A stretch of DNA of 53,497 nucleotides, from the NCBI GenBank assembly GCA_002428365.1, contig DIVW01000038.1, positions 1 through 53,497 on the forward strand. Direction: 5' to 3'. A program made the translations under genes and the position numbers. The notes under the pieces were generated by a model, which had not been told where the DNA came from, ran no database searches, and saw only the letters and a list, made by a program, of their open reading frames with translations. This DNA comes from Propionibacteriaceae bacterium UBA6122. GTDB lineage: Bacteria > Actinomycetota > Actinomycetes > Propionibacteriales > Propionibacteriaceae. This document shows, piece after piece, positions 32,038 to 40,155 of the stretch; position 1 is the first letter of the stretch; every line of letters begins with the position of its first letter.

Positions 32038-33182
32038 GCGAGCGTTTCGCGGCCCGTGCTGCCGCCGTCGCCGCCGTTGCGGCCAAGTATGCCGATGAGG
32101 TCGACTCCGACGCCCGTCCGCCACTGGAGGCCGTTGAGGCCCTGAAGCAGCAGCGGCTGCTGTCGGTATCAGTGCCCACCCAGTACGGCGGCGAGGGCGC
32201 GACGATGCGCGAACTCAGCGATATCGCCACCACGATCGGTGCTGCCGACGCCAACGCCGGCATGGTTTTTGCGATGCACCATAGCCAGGCGCTCATCTTG
32301 TGGCGCCACGGCAGCTTGGCCGGCGTGCGCACCACCATGCGCAAGGTGCTGGAAGAGGAATGGCTGCTCGGCTCAGCCACCACCGAGCGCGGCATCGGCG
32401 GCGACGCCCGCCGCTCCAACTGCGCACTGGAATACCCAGCCCCCGGCCGGGTCAAGGTGGTCAAGGACGCTCCGGTGATCTCCTACGCCGAGGCCTCCGA
32501 TGCCATCTTGGTGACCGGACGAGTGAACGTCGACGCGCCCGACTCCGACCAGCGCATGTTGATCTGCCCCAAGGGCGACTTCCACCTGGAAAAGACCGGC
32601 ACCTGGCAGGCCCTCGGCCTACGCGGCACCGCTTCGGATAGCTTCATCCTCACCGCCGAGACCAGCGAAGACATGCTGCTCGACGACGACTACGGCACCA
32701 TCTCGGCTCATACCGCACTGCCCACCGCGCACCTGCTGTGGTCCTCGGTATGGCTGGGCATCGCCTCCTCGGCGGCCGAGCAGGCCCGCTCCACCGTCCG
32801 ACGCCAGGCCAGGGCAGCGATCGGATTCCCACCGCCCGGACAGCTGCGGCTGGCCGAGCTGATGGTTGATCTGCAGTCCTTCGCCGACACCGTGCGCCAC
32901 TCGGCCGAGCACTTCGACCGGGTCGCTGGCGATCCGACAGCTCTCGGCTCGATCTCGTTCGCGTTGAGCATGAATGCGGTCAAGGTGACCTCAGCCAATG
33001 CGGTGGTCGATCTGGTGCTCAAGGCGCTGCGCATCGTCGGCATTGCTGGCTACCGCACCGACACGCCCCAGTCGCTGTCACGCCAGGTGCGCGATGCCCT
33101 GGGGGCGCCGATTCAGATCAACAACGATCGGCTGCTCACCAACAACGCCCCGCTAGCGCTAATGGCGAAAGTGGATTTGTGA
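32034..33182 (+). CDS. Acyl-CoA dehydrogenase-like flavoprotein
   Basis: 382 residues with the acyl-CoA dehydrogenase fold: an N-terminal helical part (LKQQRLLSVSVPTQYGGEGA), a middle beta domain (TGTWQALGLRGTASDSFILT, residues about 185-205) and a C-terminal FAD/helical part. The C-terminal catalytic Glu-Gly-Thr of classical enzymes is not seen; the equivalent region reads PIQINNDRLLTNNAPLAL, as in divergent family members. Coupled by overlaps to the carrier-protein gene before it and the ligase gene after it, it most likely oxidises an aminoacyl group held on the carrier protein, by analogy with prolyl-carrier-protein oxidases. The substrate is unproven. Confidence 0.85.
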   Translation: MSERFAARAAAVAAVAAKYADEVDSDARPPLEAVEALKQQRLLSVSVPTQYGGEGATMRELSDIATTIGAADANAGMVFAMHHSQALILWRHGSLAGVRTTMRKVLEEEWLLGSATTERGIGGDARRSNCALEYPAPGRVKVVKDAPVISYAEASDAILVTGRVNVDAPDSDQRMLICPKGDFHLEKTGTWQALGLRGTASDSFILTAETSEDMLLDDDYGTISAHTALPTAHLLWSSVWLGIASSAAEQARSTVRRQARAAIGFPPPGQLRLAELMVDLQSFADTVRHSAEHFDRVAGDPTALGSISFALSMNAVKVTSANAVVDLVLKALRIVGIAGYRTDTPQSLSRQVRDALGAPIQINNDRLLTNNAPLALMAKVDL

Positions 33183-34105
33183 CCGGCGCCGAATTACCGT
33201 GGGCGGCCCTGCGGCAACGGTTGCTCGATGCGGGGGTGCTGGCCGAGCTGGGCGAGCCCGGTTTGTTCGCGCTGGGTGCGGAGTTCAACCGAGCCTTCGA
33301 CGCGCTCGACGCCCTCTATGTGCGCACCTTCGCCGATCTGAACGCAGAATCCTGGCGGTTCCCGGCGGTGGAGCCGAAGTCGGTGTTCGAGAAGACCGAC
33401 TACGTGGCCTCCTTCCCACAACTCACCGGCTCACTTTCGGTGTTCACCGGCGGGACCCCCGAGCATGCCGCCCTGTTGAAGGCTCGTGCCGCGGGCGCTG
33501 GCTGGGAAGACCACCTGCACCCGTCCGGGCTGATGATGAGCCCGGCGGCCTGTCACCCGTTGTACGCCCTGCTGACTGGGTCGCTGCCCGCCGGGGGCCG
33601 AACCTTCGACGTCCTCGGTAGCTGTTTTCGACACGAGCCCAGCCCCGACCCGATGCGGATGCAGACCTTCCGCATGCACGAGGTCGTGCATGTCGGTACG
33701 GCCGAGTCAGCGATCGCCCATCGCGACCAGACCGCGCCCCGCCTGGTCGAGATGCTCACCTCAATCGGCCTGGAGGTCGAATACGTGCTGGCCAATGATC
33801 CGTTCTTCGGACGGACCGGCCGAATCATGGCGTCCAACCAACGCGAGGCTGCCCTGAAGTTCGAGATCACCACCAAGGTTTACGGCGACGAAGCGCCGGA
33901 GACTGCAATCGGTTCGGCCAATTACCACAACGACCACTTCGGGACGGCTTTCGGCATTCTCGATGCCAACGGCCAGGTAGCGCACAGCGCCTGCCTTGGG
34001 CTAGGCATGGAGCGCACGTTGCTGGCGCTGTTCGCCAAGCATGGGCTGAGCACCAACGCTTGGCCGCAGGCGGTGCGTTCGGCGCTTTGGCAGGGGAATG
34101 AGTAG
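33179..34105 (+). CDS. Amino acid:[carrier protein] ligase (class II aminoacyl-tRNA synthetase homolog)
   Basis: 308 residues, only the catalytic core of a class II synthetase resembling archaeal-type SerRS, without a tRNA-binding domain. Motif 2 is FRHEPSPDPMRMQTFRMHE and motif 3 is GLGMER. The likely zinc ligands are Cys125 (MSPAAC), Glu168 (RMHEVV) and Cys272 (HSACLG), the Cys-Glu-Cys set of this family. NYHNDHFG is also characteristic. Homologs activate glycine or alanine with ATP and load it on the phosphopantetheine of a small carrier protein, which here is encoded two genes upstream. The amino acid chosen is unknown. The start is GTG in a GTGA overlap; the 3' end overlaps the next gene by 8 bases. 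Confidence 0.9.
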   Translation: MTGAELPWAALRQRLLDAGVLAELGEPGLFALGAEFNRAFDALDALYVRTFADLNAESWRFPAVEPKSVFEKTDYVASFPQLTGSLSVFTGGTPEHAALLKARAAGAGWEDHLHPSGLMMSPAACHPLYALLTGSLPAGGRTFDVLGSCFRHEPSPDPMRMQTFRMHEVVHVGTAESAIAHRDQTAPRLVEMLTSIGLEVEYVLANDPFFGRTGRIMASNQREAALKFEITTKVYGDEAPETAIGSANYHNDHFGTAFGILDANGQVAHSACLGLGMERTLLALFAKHGLSTNAWPQAVRSALWQGNE

Positions 34106-35675
34106 CTTCCACGGCTGGTTCGGCGACCCAGGAATCTGGGCTGCCGTCCAACTGCCCGAAGCGGGTTCGCTGGGCGTGGTGATCTGCACCCCGCTGGGCC
34201 AAGAGGGTGTGGTCGCCTACCGCGGTTTGCGGCTGCTCGCCGACGAACTCCAGCGCCGGGGCATCGCTTCGGTTCGCTACGACCCGCCAGGCCGCGGAGA
34301 CGCGGCCCCCTCTACCGACCCGCAGGCACCGATTCAGGGCGCTCGGCTGGCCGCTGAGGTGCTGCGCGGCAGCGGCTGCACTCACATCGCCTACGTCGGG
34401 CTCTCTTCGGCGGCCCTGATCGCTTCGGCGGCCGCGGCGCCCGGCGAGATTTTGGTGTTGTGGAGCCCGCCGGCTTCGGGACGGGTCTGGCTGCGCCGCT
34501 CCCGATCACTGGCCACGATCATGATCGGCCCAGATCGCCAATTCGGCCAGGTGGAGTCGCTGATCGGCCTCGATCTGGACCCGGCCCAGGCCGCGGTGTT
34601 GGAGGCGATCAAACTGGCACTTCCCGGCGGCGCCCCGGCGCTGATTGCCCGCCGCCCTGGGGAGCCGGTGCCGTCCGGGTTGAGTGGCGCGACCAAGACC
34701 GAGGTCGAGGGCACCGCGGAGTTCCTCGACACCTCAAGTGTCAGTTCGGTGATGCCCTCAGCCGCGATCACGACCATCGCTGATTGGCTGCTCGCCCAGG
34801 CCAGTGAACCCACTCCGCTCCAGCCGCCCGCCTTGCGTCCCGAATTAACCCTCGATCACAGCGTCGAACGCATCCGCTGGATCGGTCCAAACCAACTGTT
34901 CGCGATCGAATGCACCCCCCGCGAGAACTCCGGCACCACCCCGGTGGTGGTGTTGCACGCCGGCGCCTCCGAGCACCGGGTTGGCGCTGGCGACTATCAG
35001 GTTGAGCTGGCCCGACTACTCGCCGCTGACGGCGTGGGCTCGATCCGGGCAGATCGCCGCGGCGCTGGCGAGACTGGGTCGGTAGGCCCGACCGAGCCGA
35101 CCATGTTCTACACCCAGGCCTGGCTAGAAGATCAGGACGCCATCGTCGCCGATCTCGAAGTGAGCGGCGACCAACTGGCCCTGACCGGGCTGTGTGCTGG
35201 CGCCTGGATGGCCGGTCATCGCACCACGACCAACCCGCGGCTGGTGGTGGGGATTCATCCGCTCGAGTTCAGCGTCGAACCGTTCGCTCCCAACGAGTTC
35301 GTCGATGAGGTCGTGATGCCCCGCGAACTCACCAATCCGTTCATGCTCGCCCTGCAACGCCTCTATCGCCGTTGGGCGCCAGTTTGGGTGCGCCGCCTGC
35401 GAGCCCGCGCGGCGGCCAAAGCCGATGCCGGCCCGTACCTGGTCGATTTGGCCAAACGCGCCGATCGCACGGTGCTGATCTTCAGCGAGATAGACCAGGA
35501 GGTCTTCCGGCGCCTTGGCGGGACGGACGCGGCCGCCCGGCTGCCGGGAATCGAGTTGGTGAATGTGGCCACCCTTGATCACCCGCTGTTTGCTCGGCAG
35601 ACCCGGCATCGGGTGATCGCCGAGGTACGAAGCCAGGTGGCCGACGCGTTCGGGCTACCCAAACCAACTCAGTAG
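34098..35675 (+). CDS. Tandem two-domain alpha/beta hydrolase
   Basis: 525 residues holding two alpha/beta-hydrolase-like domains. Domain 1 (about 1-240) has VICTPLG, SVRYDPPGRGDA and nucleophile elbow GLSSAA (Ser). Domain 2 (about 260-520) has VVVLHAGASEHR, SIRADRRGAGET and the elbow GLCAGAW, where cysteine takes the serine position, plus a His in TLDHPLF near the C-terminus. In this cluster one domain may release the product from the carrier protein (thioesterase) and the other may bind or transfer it; this is inferred from neighbours. It is the last gene of the rightward cluster and overlaps the end of ldh by 7 bases. Confidence 0.75.
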   Translation: MSSFHGWFGDPGIWAAVQLPEAGSLGVVICTPLGQEGVVAYRGLRLLADELQRRGIASVRYDPPGRGDAAPSTDPQAPIQGARLAAEVLRGSGCTHIAYVGLSSAALIASAAAAPGEILVLWSPPASGRVWLRRSRSLATIMIGPDRQFGQVESLIGLDLDPAQAAVLEAIKLALPGGAPALIARRPGEPVPSGLSGATKTEVEGTAEFLDTSSVSSVMPSAAITTIADWLLAQASEPTPLQPPALRPELTLDHSVERIRWIGPNQLFAIECTPRENSGTTPVVVLHAGASEHRVGAGDYQVELARLLAADGVGSIRADRRGAGETGSVGPTEPTMFYTQAWLEDQDAIVADLEVSGDQLALTGLCAGAWMAGHRTTTNPRLVVGIHPLEFSVEPFAPNEFVDEVVMPRELTNPFMLALQRLYRRWAPVWVRRLRARAAAKADAGPYLVDLAKRADRTVLIFSEIDQEVFRRLGGTDAAARLPGIELVNVATLDHPLFARQTRHRVIAEVRSQVADAFGLPKPTQ

Positions 35676-36643
35676 CCGATCGCCGCCAGGGTCTGGCGGA
35701 TCGCATCGGCAGATTTGTTCAGCATGGTGATCTCGTGGGCGTCCATCGGGTATTCGAAGACCTGTTCAACGCCTAACGGCCCGACCAGGCTGGGCACCGA
35801 GAGTGCGATGCCCGAAATGCCGCGGTAGTCGGTAAGCACGCTGGAGACAGGCCAGATCTTGTGCTGCTCACCCAGCATTGCTTCGACCAAAGTGGCCCCG
35901 GCTAGGCCAATCGCATAGTTGGTCGCGCCCTTACCTTCAATGATCTGGTAGGCCGCATGGACAGTGTCGTAGGCGATTTGGGCCAACACCTCTTCGGTGA
36001 ACACTCGCTTGCCACCGCGATCAGTCCACTGCCGAATCGGGATCTGGGAGATCGCTGCGGAGGACCAAATCGGAAACTCGGAGTCGCCGTGTTCACCGAA
36101 CATCGCGGCGTGCACATTGGAAAGCGCCACCTCGGCGTATTGCGCGATCGCCCACCGCAGCCGCGAGGTGTCCAGCAGGGTGCCGGTGGAAATCACCCGG
36201 CCGGCCGGAAGCCCGCTGACCTGTTGGGCCACGACGGTGAGCACGTCGCAGGGGTTGGTCACCAGCACCAGCACTGCGTTCGGCGCCTGCTCCAGGAGTT
36301 GGGGAATCAAGGTCGTCATGATCTTGGCGTTCACCCCGGCCAACTCCAGCCGGGTCTGGCCCGGCTTCTGGCGGGCCCCGGCGGTGATGATGATGACCGA
36401 GGAGTCTTTGACCACACTGATGTCGGAGCCACCGGTCACCACAGAAGTTGGGGTGAACTGGGTGCCATGGGCCAGATCGTGAGCTTCGGCCTCAACCTTC
36501 TTGGCGTCAATGTCGTAAAGCGCAATCTGGCGCGCCGAGCCACGGATCAAGGCGGCATACGCGATCGAGGTGCCAACCGATCCGGCACCCACCACAGATA
36601 GTTTGGAGTTGGCCAGGTTGGCGTTCACACTTCCAGGGGTCAT
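35669..36643 (-). CDS. ldh: L-lactate dehydrogenase
   Basis: 324 residues. NAD-binding VVGAGSVGTS (about 17-26); substrate loop GARQKPGQTRLEL with Gln, which marks lactate rather than malate dehydrogenase; DTSRLRW with the substrate-binding Arg; catalytic His in GEHGDSEFP. It reduces pyruvate to L-lactate with NADH, for redox balance in fermentation. The gene converges on the hydrolase cluster with a 7-base overlap of the 3' ends, so transcription of one may affect the other. The start is ATG at 36643. Confidence 0.92.
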   Translation of the reverse strand: MTPGSVNANLANSKLSVVGAGSVGTSIAYAALIRGSARQIALYDIDAKKVEAEAHDLAHGTQFTPTSVVTGGSDISVVKDSSVIIITAGARQKPGQTRLELAGVNAKIMTTLIPQLLEQAPNAVLVLVTNPCDVLTVVAQQVSGLPAGRVISTGTLLDTSRLRWAIAQYAEVALSNVHAAMFGEHGDSEFPIWSSAAISQIPIRQWTDRGGKRVFTEEVLAQIAYDTVHAAYQIIEGKGATNYAIGLAGATLVEAMLGEQHKIWPVSSVLTDYRGISGIALSVPSLVGPLGVEQVFEYPMDAHEITMLNKSADAIRQTLAAIGY

Positions 36644-36688
36644 GTCTTGAGCCTAACCCCACCCTGATTAGGCAGTGGGCTCGGTCAT

Positions 36689-37312
36689 CTAGGCAGGCAG
36701 TACCACCAGCGCCCGCAAAAGGTGCTCCAAACCCTGGTGCCAGCCGCCAGCTGGCTCACCGGTGAGGATCTCGTTCATTCGAGCTCGCTCGCAGTAGGAG
36801 TCCATGGTGGGCATCAACTGATCGAGCGGGATCCGCAGCGTGGCCCCCTGACGCGCCAGGGTTTCACTGATCGCCGCCAATGCCAGCTCGACGGCCCGAC
36901 TCTCGACCTCAAGCAGTGCGGGACGGAAGCTGGGGCTGCGATAGGCATACATCCGCAGCTCGCTGCGAATCAGCACCCAGTGGTCGTCCATCGAGAAGCC
37001 AGCGTCGAAGAGGGCCAATACCTTGGCCAGCACTTCGTCCAGAGTGTTCTCGGTTAGACCGGACTCAGGAATCGCCGTCAGTGCCGCTTGAGTGGTTTGC
37101 ACCAACTGCTCGCCGCGACGTCGCACCAGCTCCAGGCACAGCTCGTCCTTGGATTCGAAGTTGCTGTAGAAGGCGCCCCGGGTGAAGCCAGCGCGCTCAC
37201 AGATCTCCTCGACGCTGGCGGCTTGGACGCTCCGCTCGGCGAAAAGCTCGGTGGCAGCAGCCATCAGCCGGTCGCGGGTTAGCTGGCGACGCGTGCTGAC
37301 TTCGGTTGTCAT
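36689..37312 (-). CDS. TetR-family repressor of the MMPL/YhgE operon
   Basis: 207 residues. The N-terminal HTH is ASVEEICERAGFTRGAFYSNFESKDEL (about residues 30-60), a clear TetR domain, followed by a ligand-binding helical domain. It is divergent from the transporter operon, with two identical-type palindromes in the 125 bases between the two genes, so autorepression and repression of the transporter are expected. The start is ATG 37312 rather than GTG 37327, because the latter adds residues without similarity. The ligand is unknown. Confidence 0.88.
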   Translation of the reverse strand: MTTEVSTRRQLTRDRLMAAATELFAERSVQAASVEEICERAGFTRGAFYSNFESKDELCLELVRRRGEQLVQTTQAALTAIPESGLTENTLDEVLAKVLALFDAGFSMDDHWVLIRSELRMYAYRSPSFRPALLEVESRAVELALAAISETLARQGATLRIPLDQLMPTMDSYCERARMNEILTGEPAGGWHQGLEHLLRALVVLPA

Positions 37313-37339
37313 TGGCCCATTCCTCACGGGATCAGTTTG

Positions 37340-37372
37340 GATACACCGCTGTATCGGATACAGTACTGTATC
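37340..37372. promoter_or_regulatory. Two tandem TetR operators
   Basis: GATACA-CCGC-TGTATC (37340-37355) and GATACA-GTAC-TGTATC (37357-37372). Both are perfect palindromes in the 6-base arms, and their centres are 17 bases apart. They lie 28 bases from the TetR start and 65 bases from the MMPL start. Confidence 0.8.
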
Positions 37373-37437
37373 GAGCGTGGTCGGTCACGACTGAACACTT
37401 CACCAGGCTCGGAATCCCCTTGGGAAGGTACTGAATC

Positions 37438-40155
37438 GTGTCGTCGTTCCTTTATCGCATCGGACGCGCATCCTACCGGCGCCGCGGCCGCGTGCTGGCG
37501 GCCTGGTTGACCATCCTGGCGCTGTTCGGCGGCCTAACGCTCGCCTTCGGTGGCCAGTACAACGACAGCTTCACCATTCCCGGCGCCGAATCCACCGTTT
37601 CGCTCAAGCAGTTGAAGGTGACCTTCCCTGAGGCGGCCGATTACACCGCCACCGTGCTGATTACCGTGCCCGAAGGCCAGCAACTGGAGGATGAAGAGGT
37701 CACTAACAAGGTTGAGGCTTGGCTCGACAAGTTCGAAGCCCTGCCCTACGTCAACGGCACCGTCGGTCCCTACAGCGAGCATGTCAGCGGCCTGATCAGC
37801 GCCGACGGCCGCAGCGGCCGAGTCACCGTCCGGGTCGAAGGTACGGTCTCAACCGTCTCCGAAGCGCAACGCGAAGAACTCACCGCTACTGCTGAGTCGC
37901 TCAGCGAGTCCCTACCCGGCGCCCAGGCGCTAATTGGCGGTGAGATCTACAGCGTCCACCTGCCCCACCTGAGCATCACCGAGGCCGCTGGCCTTGGCGT
38001 GGCCGTGATCGTGCTGATCCTGACCCTCGGCTCCTTGGTGGCCTCGATGATGCCAGTTGGCAGTGCGATAGCTGGCGTGGGCCTGGCAGTAATGGTCATC
38101 CAGATTGCCACTGGGGTGCTAGAGATCAGTTCGACCACCCTGATGCTGGCGATCATGCTCGGGCTGGCCGTCGGCATCGACTACGCGCTATTCATCATCT
38201 CCCGCCATCGTGACCAACTCAGCAGCGGCATGGACGTTGAGGAGTCGGCCGCCCGTGCTGTCGGCACGGCTGGCTCTGCGGTGGTGTTCGCCGGCCTGAC
38301 GGTGATCATCGCCCTGATCGGGTTGAGCATCCCCAACATCCCCTTCTTGACGATGATGGGGGTCTTCGCCGCGGTTGCCGTCGGCCTGGAAGTGTTACTC
38401 GCACTCACCCTGCTTCCGGCCTTGATGGGCTTCGCTGGCGAGCGCCTGCGACCCAGGCCGCGCCAATCCAGGAAGGCCGCCGCTCGACTGGCCGCTGCCG
38501 AAAAAGCCACCGCGCCTGCCGTCCGGTTCAACCCGTGGGCCTGGTGGGTGACCGTGGTAACCAAGGTGCCGGTGTTGACCATCGTGGTGGTGTTGGCCGG
38601 GCTCGGGGCGCTGGCGCTGCCCACCAAAGACCTCTTCCTGGCCCTGCCCACCTCGGGACGCTCCCTGCCGGGCACCCAAGACCGCGCTACCGCCGACGAG
38701 ATCAGCCGGATCTTCGGAGTCGGCTACAACGGCCCCCTGATCGTGACCGTCGACATTGTCGAATCAGCTGATCCGATGGAGATCATGGACGGCCTGCGCG
38801 ACGAAATCGAGACGCTACCGGGCGTGGCCCTAGTGGCGGCATCGGTCCCAAACGCCAACGCCGACACCGGCATGGTTCAGGTGATTCCAACCACCGCTCC
38901 CGACGATCCGGCCACTGCGGAGTTGGTGCAGATCCTGCGTGATCATCAGCAGTCCTGGAAGCAGCGATGGGGTGTGGCCACTGCGGTGACCGGGTTCACC
39001 GCGATCAGCATTGACGTGACCGATCAATTGCGGAACGCGCTGCTGCCTTTCGGCATCTTCGTCGTCGGGCTGTCGCTGATTTTGCTGACCATGGTCTTCC
39101 GTTCCATCTGGGTGCCGATCAAAGCGGCCTTGGGTTACCTCCTCAGCGTCGGCGGGGCCTTCGGCGCCACCACACTCGTGTTCAACTACGGCTGGGCGCG
39201 CGAGGTGATCAACCTGCCCGAGCCCGGGCCGGTAATCAGCTTCCTGCCGATCATCTTGATGGGCATCCTGTTCGGGCTGGCCATGGATTACGAGGTCTTC
39301 CTGGTCTCGCGAATGCGGGAGGAGTTCGTCCACGGCAACACCGAACGCTCGGTCGAGGATGGCTTCACCCATTCGGCCAAAGTCGTGCTGGCGGCCGGAC
39401 TGATCATGTTCAGCGTTTTCGCCTTCTTCGTCCCCCAGGGTCAAGGCGCAATCAAGCCGGTCGCCTTCGCCTTGGCGATCGGCGTGGTGCTGGACGCCTT
39501 CGTGGTGCGGATGACCTTGGTGCCGGCGGTGATGAAGTTGCTCGGGCATCACGCCTGGTGGCTGCCGAAGTGGCTCGATCGCATCCTGCCCTCCCTCGAC
39601 ATCGAAGGCGAGTCACTGACTCGTCAGCTGTCGTTGGCGCAGTGGCCCGCCGCTGGCGATGATTCGGCGATCATCGCCGAGGGACTTAGCGCCAGCCATG
39701 CTGGTCGGCCGCTCTTCAGCGACATTTCGGTGCGCCTACCCAAGGGCGGACTGTTGGTGGTCGAAGCCGAGCCCGCTCAGCGTCGCGTCCTGCTGTTGGC
39801 CCTGGCTGGCCGACTGAAGCTCGCCGACGGCAAGCTGAAGACGCTCGGTCTGGTGCTGCCGGAAGAGGCGCCGGTGCTGCGAAATCTGGTGCCCGTACTA
39901 GGGCCGAGCGTGCCGCACTTCGGTCGGGTGCTGCGTAAGCAGCGCGGTGGCGTGGTCTTCGTCGACGCCGCCGACGAACTCAGCGATGTGCAGGAGCGCT
40001 CGTTGCGCCGGGCGATGGAAGCCCCCGCCGCCGGCGAACCGGTCACCTGGGTGCTGGGCGTCCTGCCCTCCTCGCCACTACTGGCTGAACTCACCGGTCC
40101 CTATCAAGTCTTGCGACTGCCTTCGCACCTCGCCCTGGAAGGAGCAACCCGATGA
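37438..40155 (+). CDS. MMPL/RND transporter fused to a degenerate ABC-ATPase-like domain
   Basis: 905 residues. Residues 1-725 are an MMPL-type RND transporter with about 12 helices and two proton-relay motifs, GIDYALFIISRHR (about 245) and AMDYEVFLVSRMR (about 615). Residues about 740-900 resemble a shortened ABC ATPase (LSASHAGRPLFSDISVRLPKG, LLLALAGRLKLADGKLKTLG, VVFVDAADELSD). The Walker A P-loop is replaced by EAEPAQRRVLL and no LSGGQ signature remains, so ATP hydrolysis is unlikely. MMPL proteins export lipids or drugs using the proton gradient. The start is GTG at 37438, with GGGAAGG upstream. It overlaps the YhgE gene by 4 bases. Confidence 0.85.
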   Translation: MSSFLYRIGRASYRRRGRVLAAWLTILALFGGLTLAFGGQYNDSFTIPGAESTVSLKQLKVTFPEAADYTATVLITVPEGQQLEDEEVTNKVEAWLDKFEALPYVNGTVGPYSEHVSGLISADGRSGRVTVRVEGTVSTVSEAQREELTATAESLSESLPGAQALIGGEIYSVHLPHLSITEAAGLGVAVIVLILTLGSLVASMMPVGSAIAGVGLAVMVIQIATGVLEISSTTLMLAIMLGLAVGIDYALFIISRHRDQLSSGMDVEESAARAVGTAGSAVVFAGLTVIIALIGLSIPNIPFLTMMGVFAAVAVGLEVLLALTLLPALMGFAGERLRPRPRQSRKAAARLAAAEKATAPAVRFNPWAWWVTVVTKVPVLTIVVVLAGLGALALPTKDLFLALPTSGRSLPGTQDRATADEISRIFGVGYNGPLIVTVDIVESADPMEIMDGLRDEIETLPGVALVAASVPNANADTGMVQVIPTTAPDDPATAELVQILRDHQQSWKQRWGVATAVTGFTAISIDVTDQLRNALLPFGIFVVGLSLILLTMVFRSIWVPIKAALGYLLSVGGAFGATTLVFNYGWAREVINLPEPGPVISFLPIILMGILFGLAMDYEVFLVSRMREEFVHGNTERSVEDGFTHSAKVVLAAGLIMFSVFAFFVPQGQGAIKPVAFALAIGVVLDAFVVRMTLVPAVMKLLGHHAWWLPKWLDRILPSLDIEGESLTRQLSLAQWPAAGDDSAIIAEGLSASHAGRPLFSDISVRLPKGGLLVVEAEPAQRRVLLLALAGRLKLADGKLKTLGLVLPEEAPVLRNLVPVLGPSVPHFGRVLRKQRGGVVFVDAADELSDVQERSLRRAMEAPAAGEPVTWVLGVLPSSPLLAELTGPYQVLRLPSHLALEGATR

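Noticed and set aside
33179..34105. Seryl-tRNA synthetase
   Set aside because: Only the catalytic core is present, there is no tRNA-binding arm, and the neighbours are a carrier protein and its transferase.
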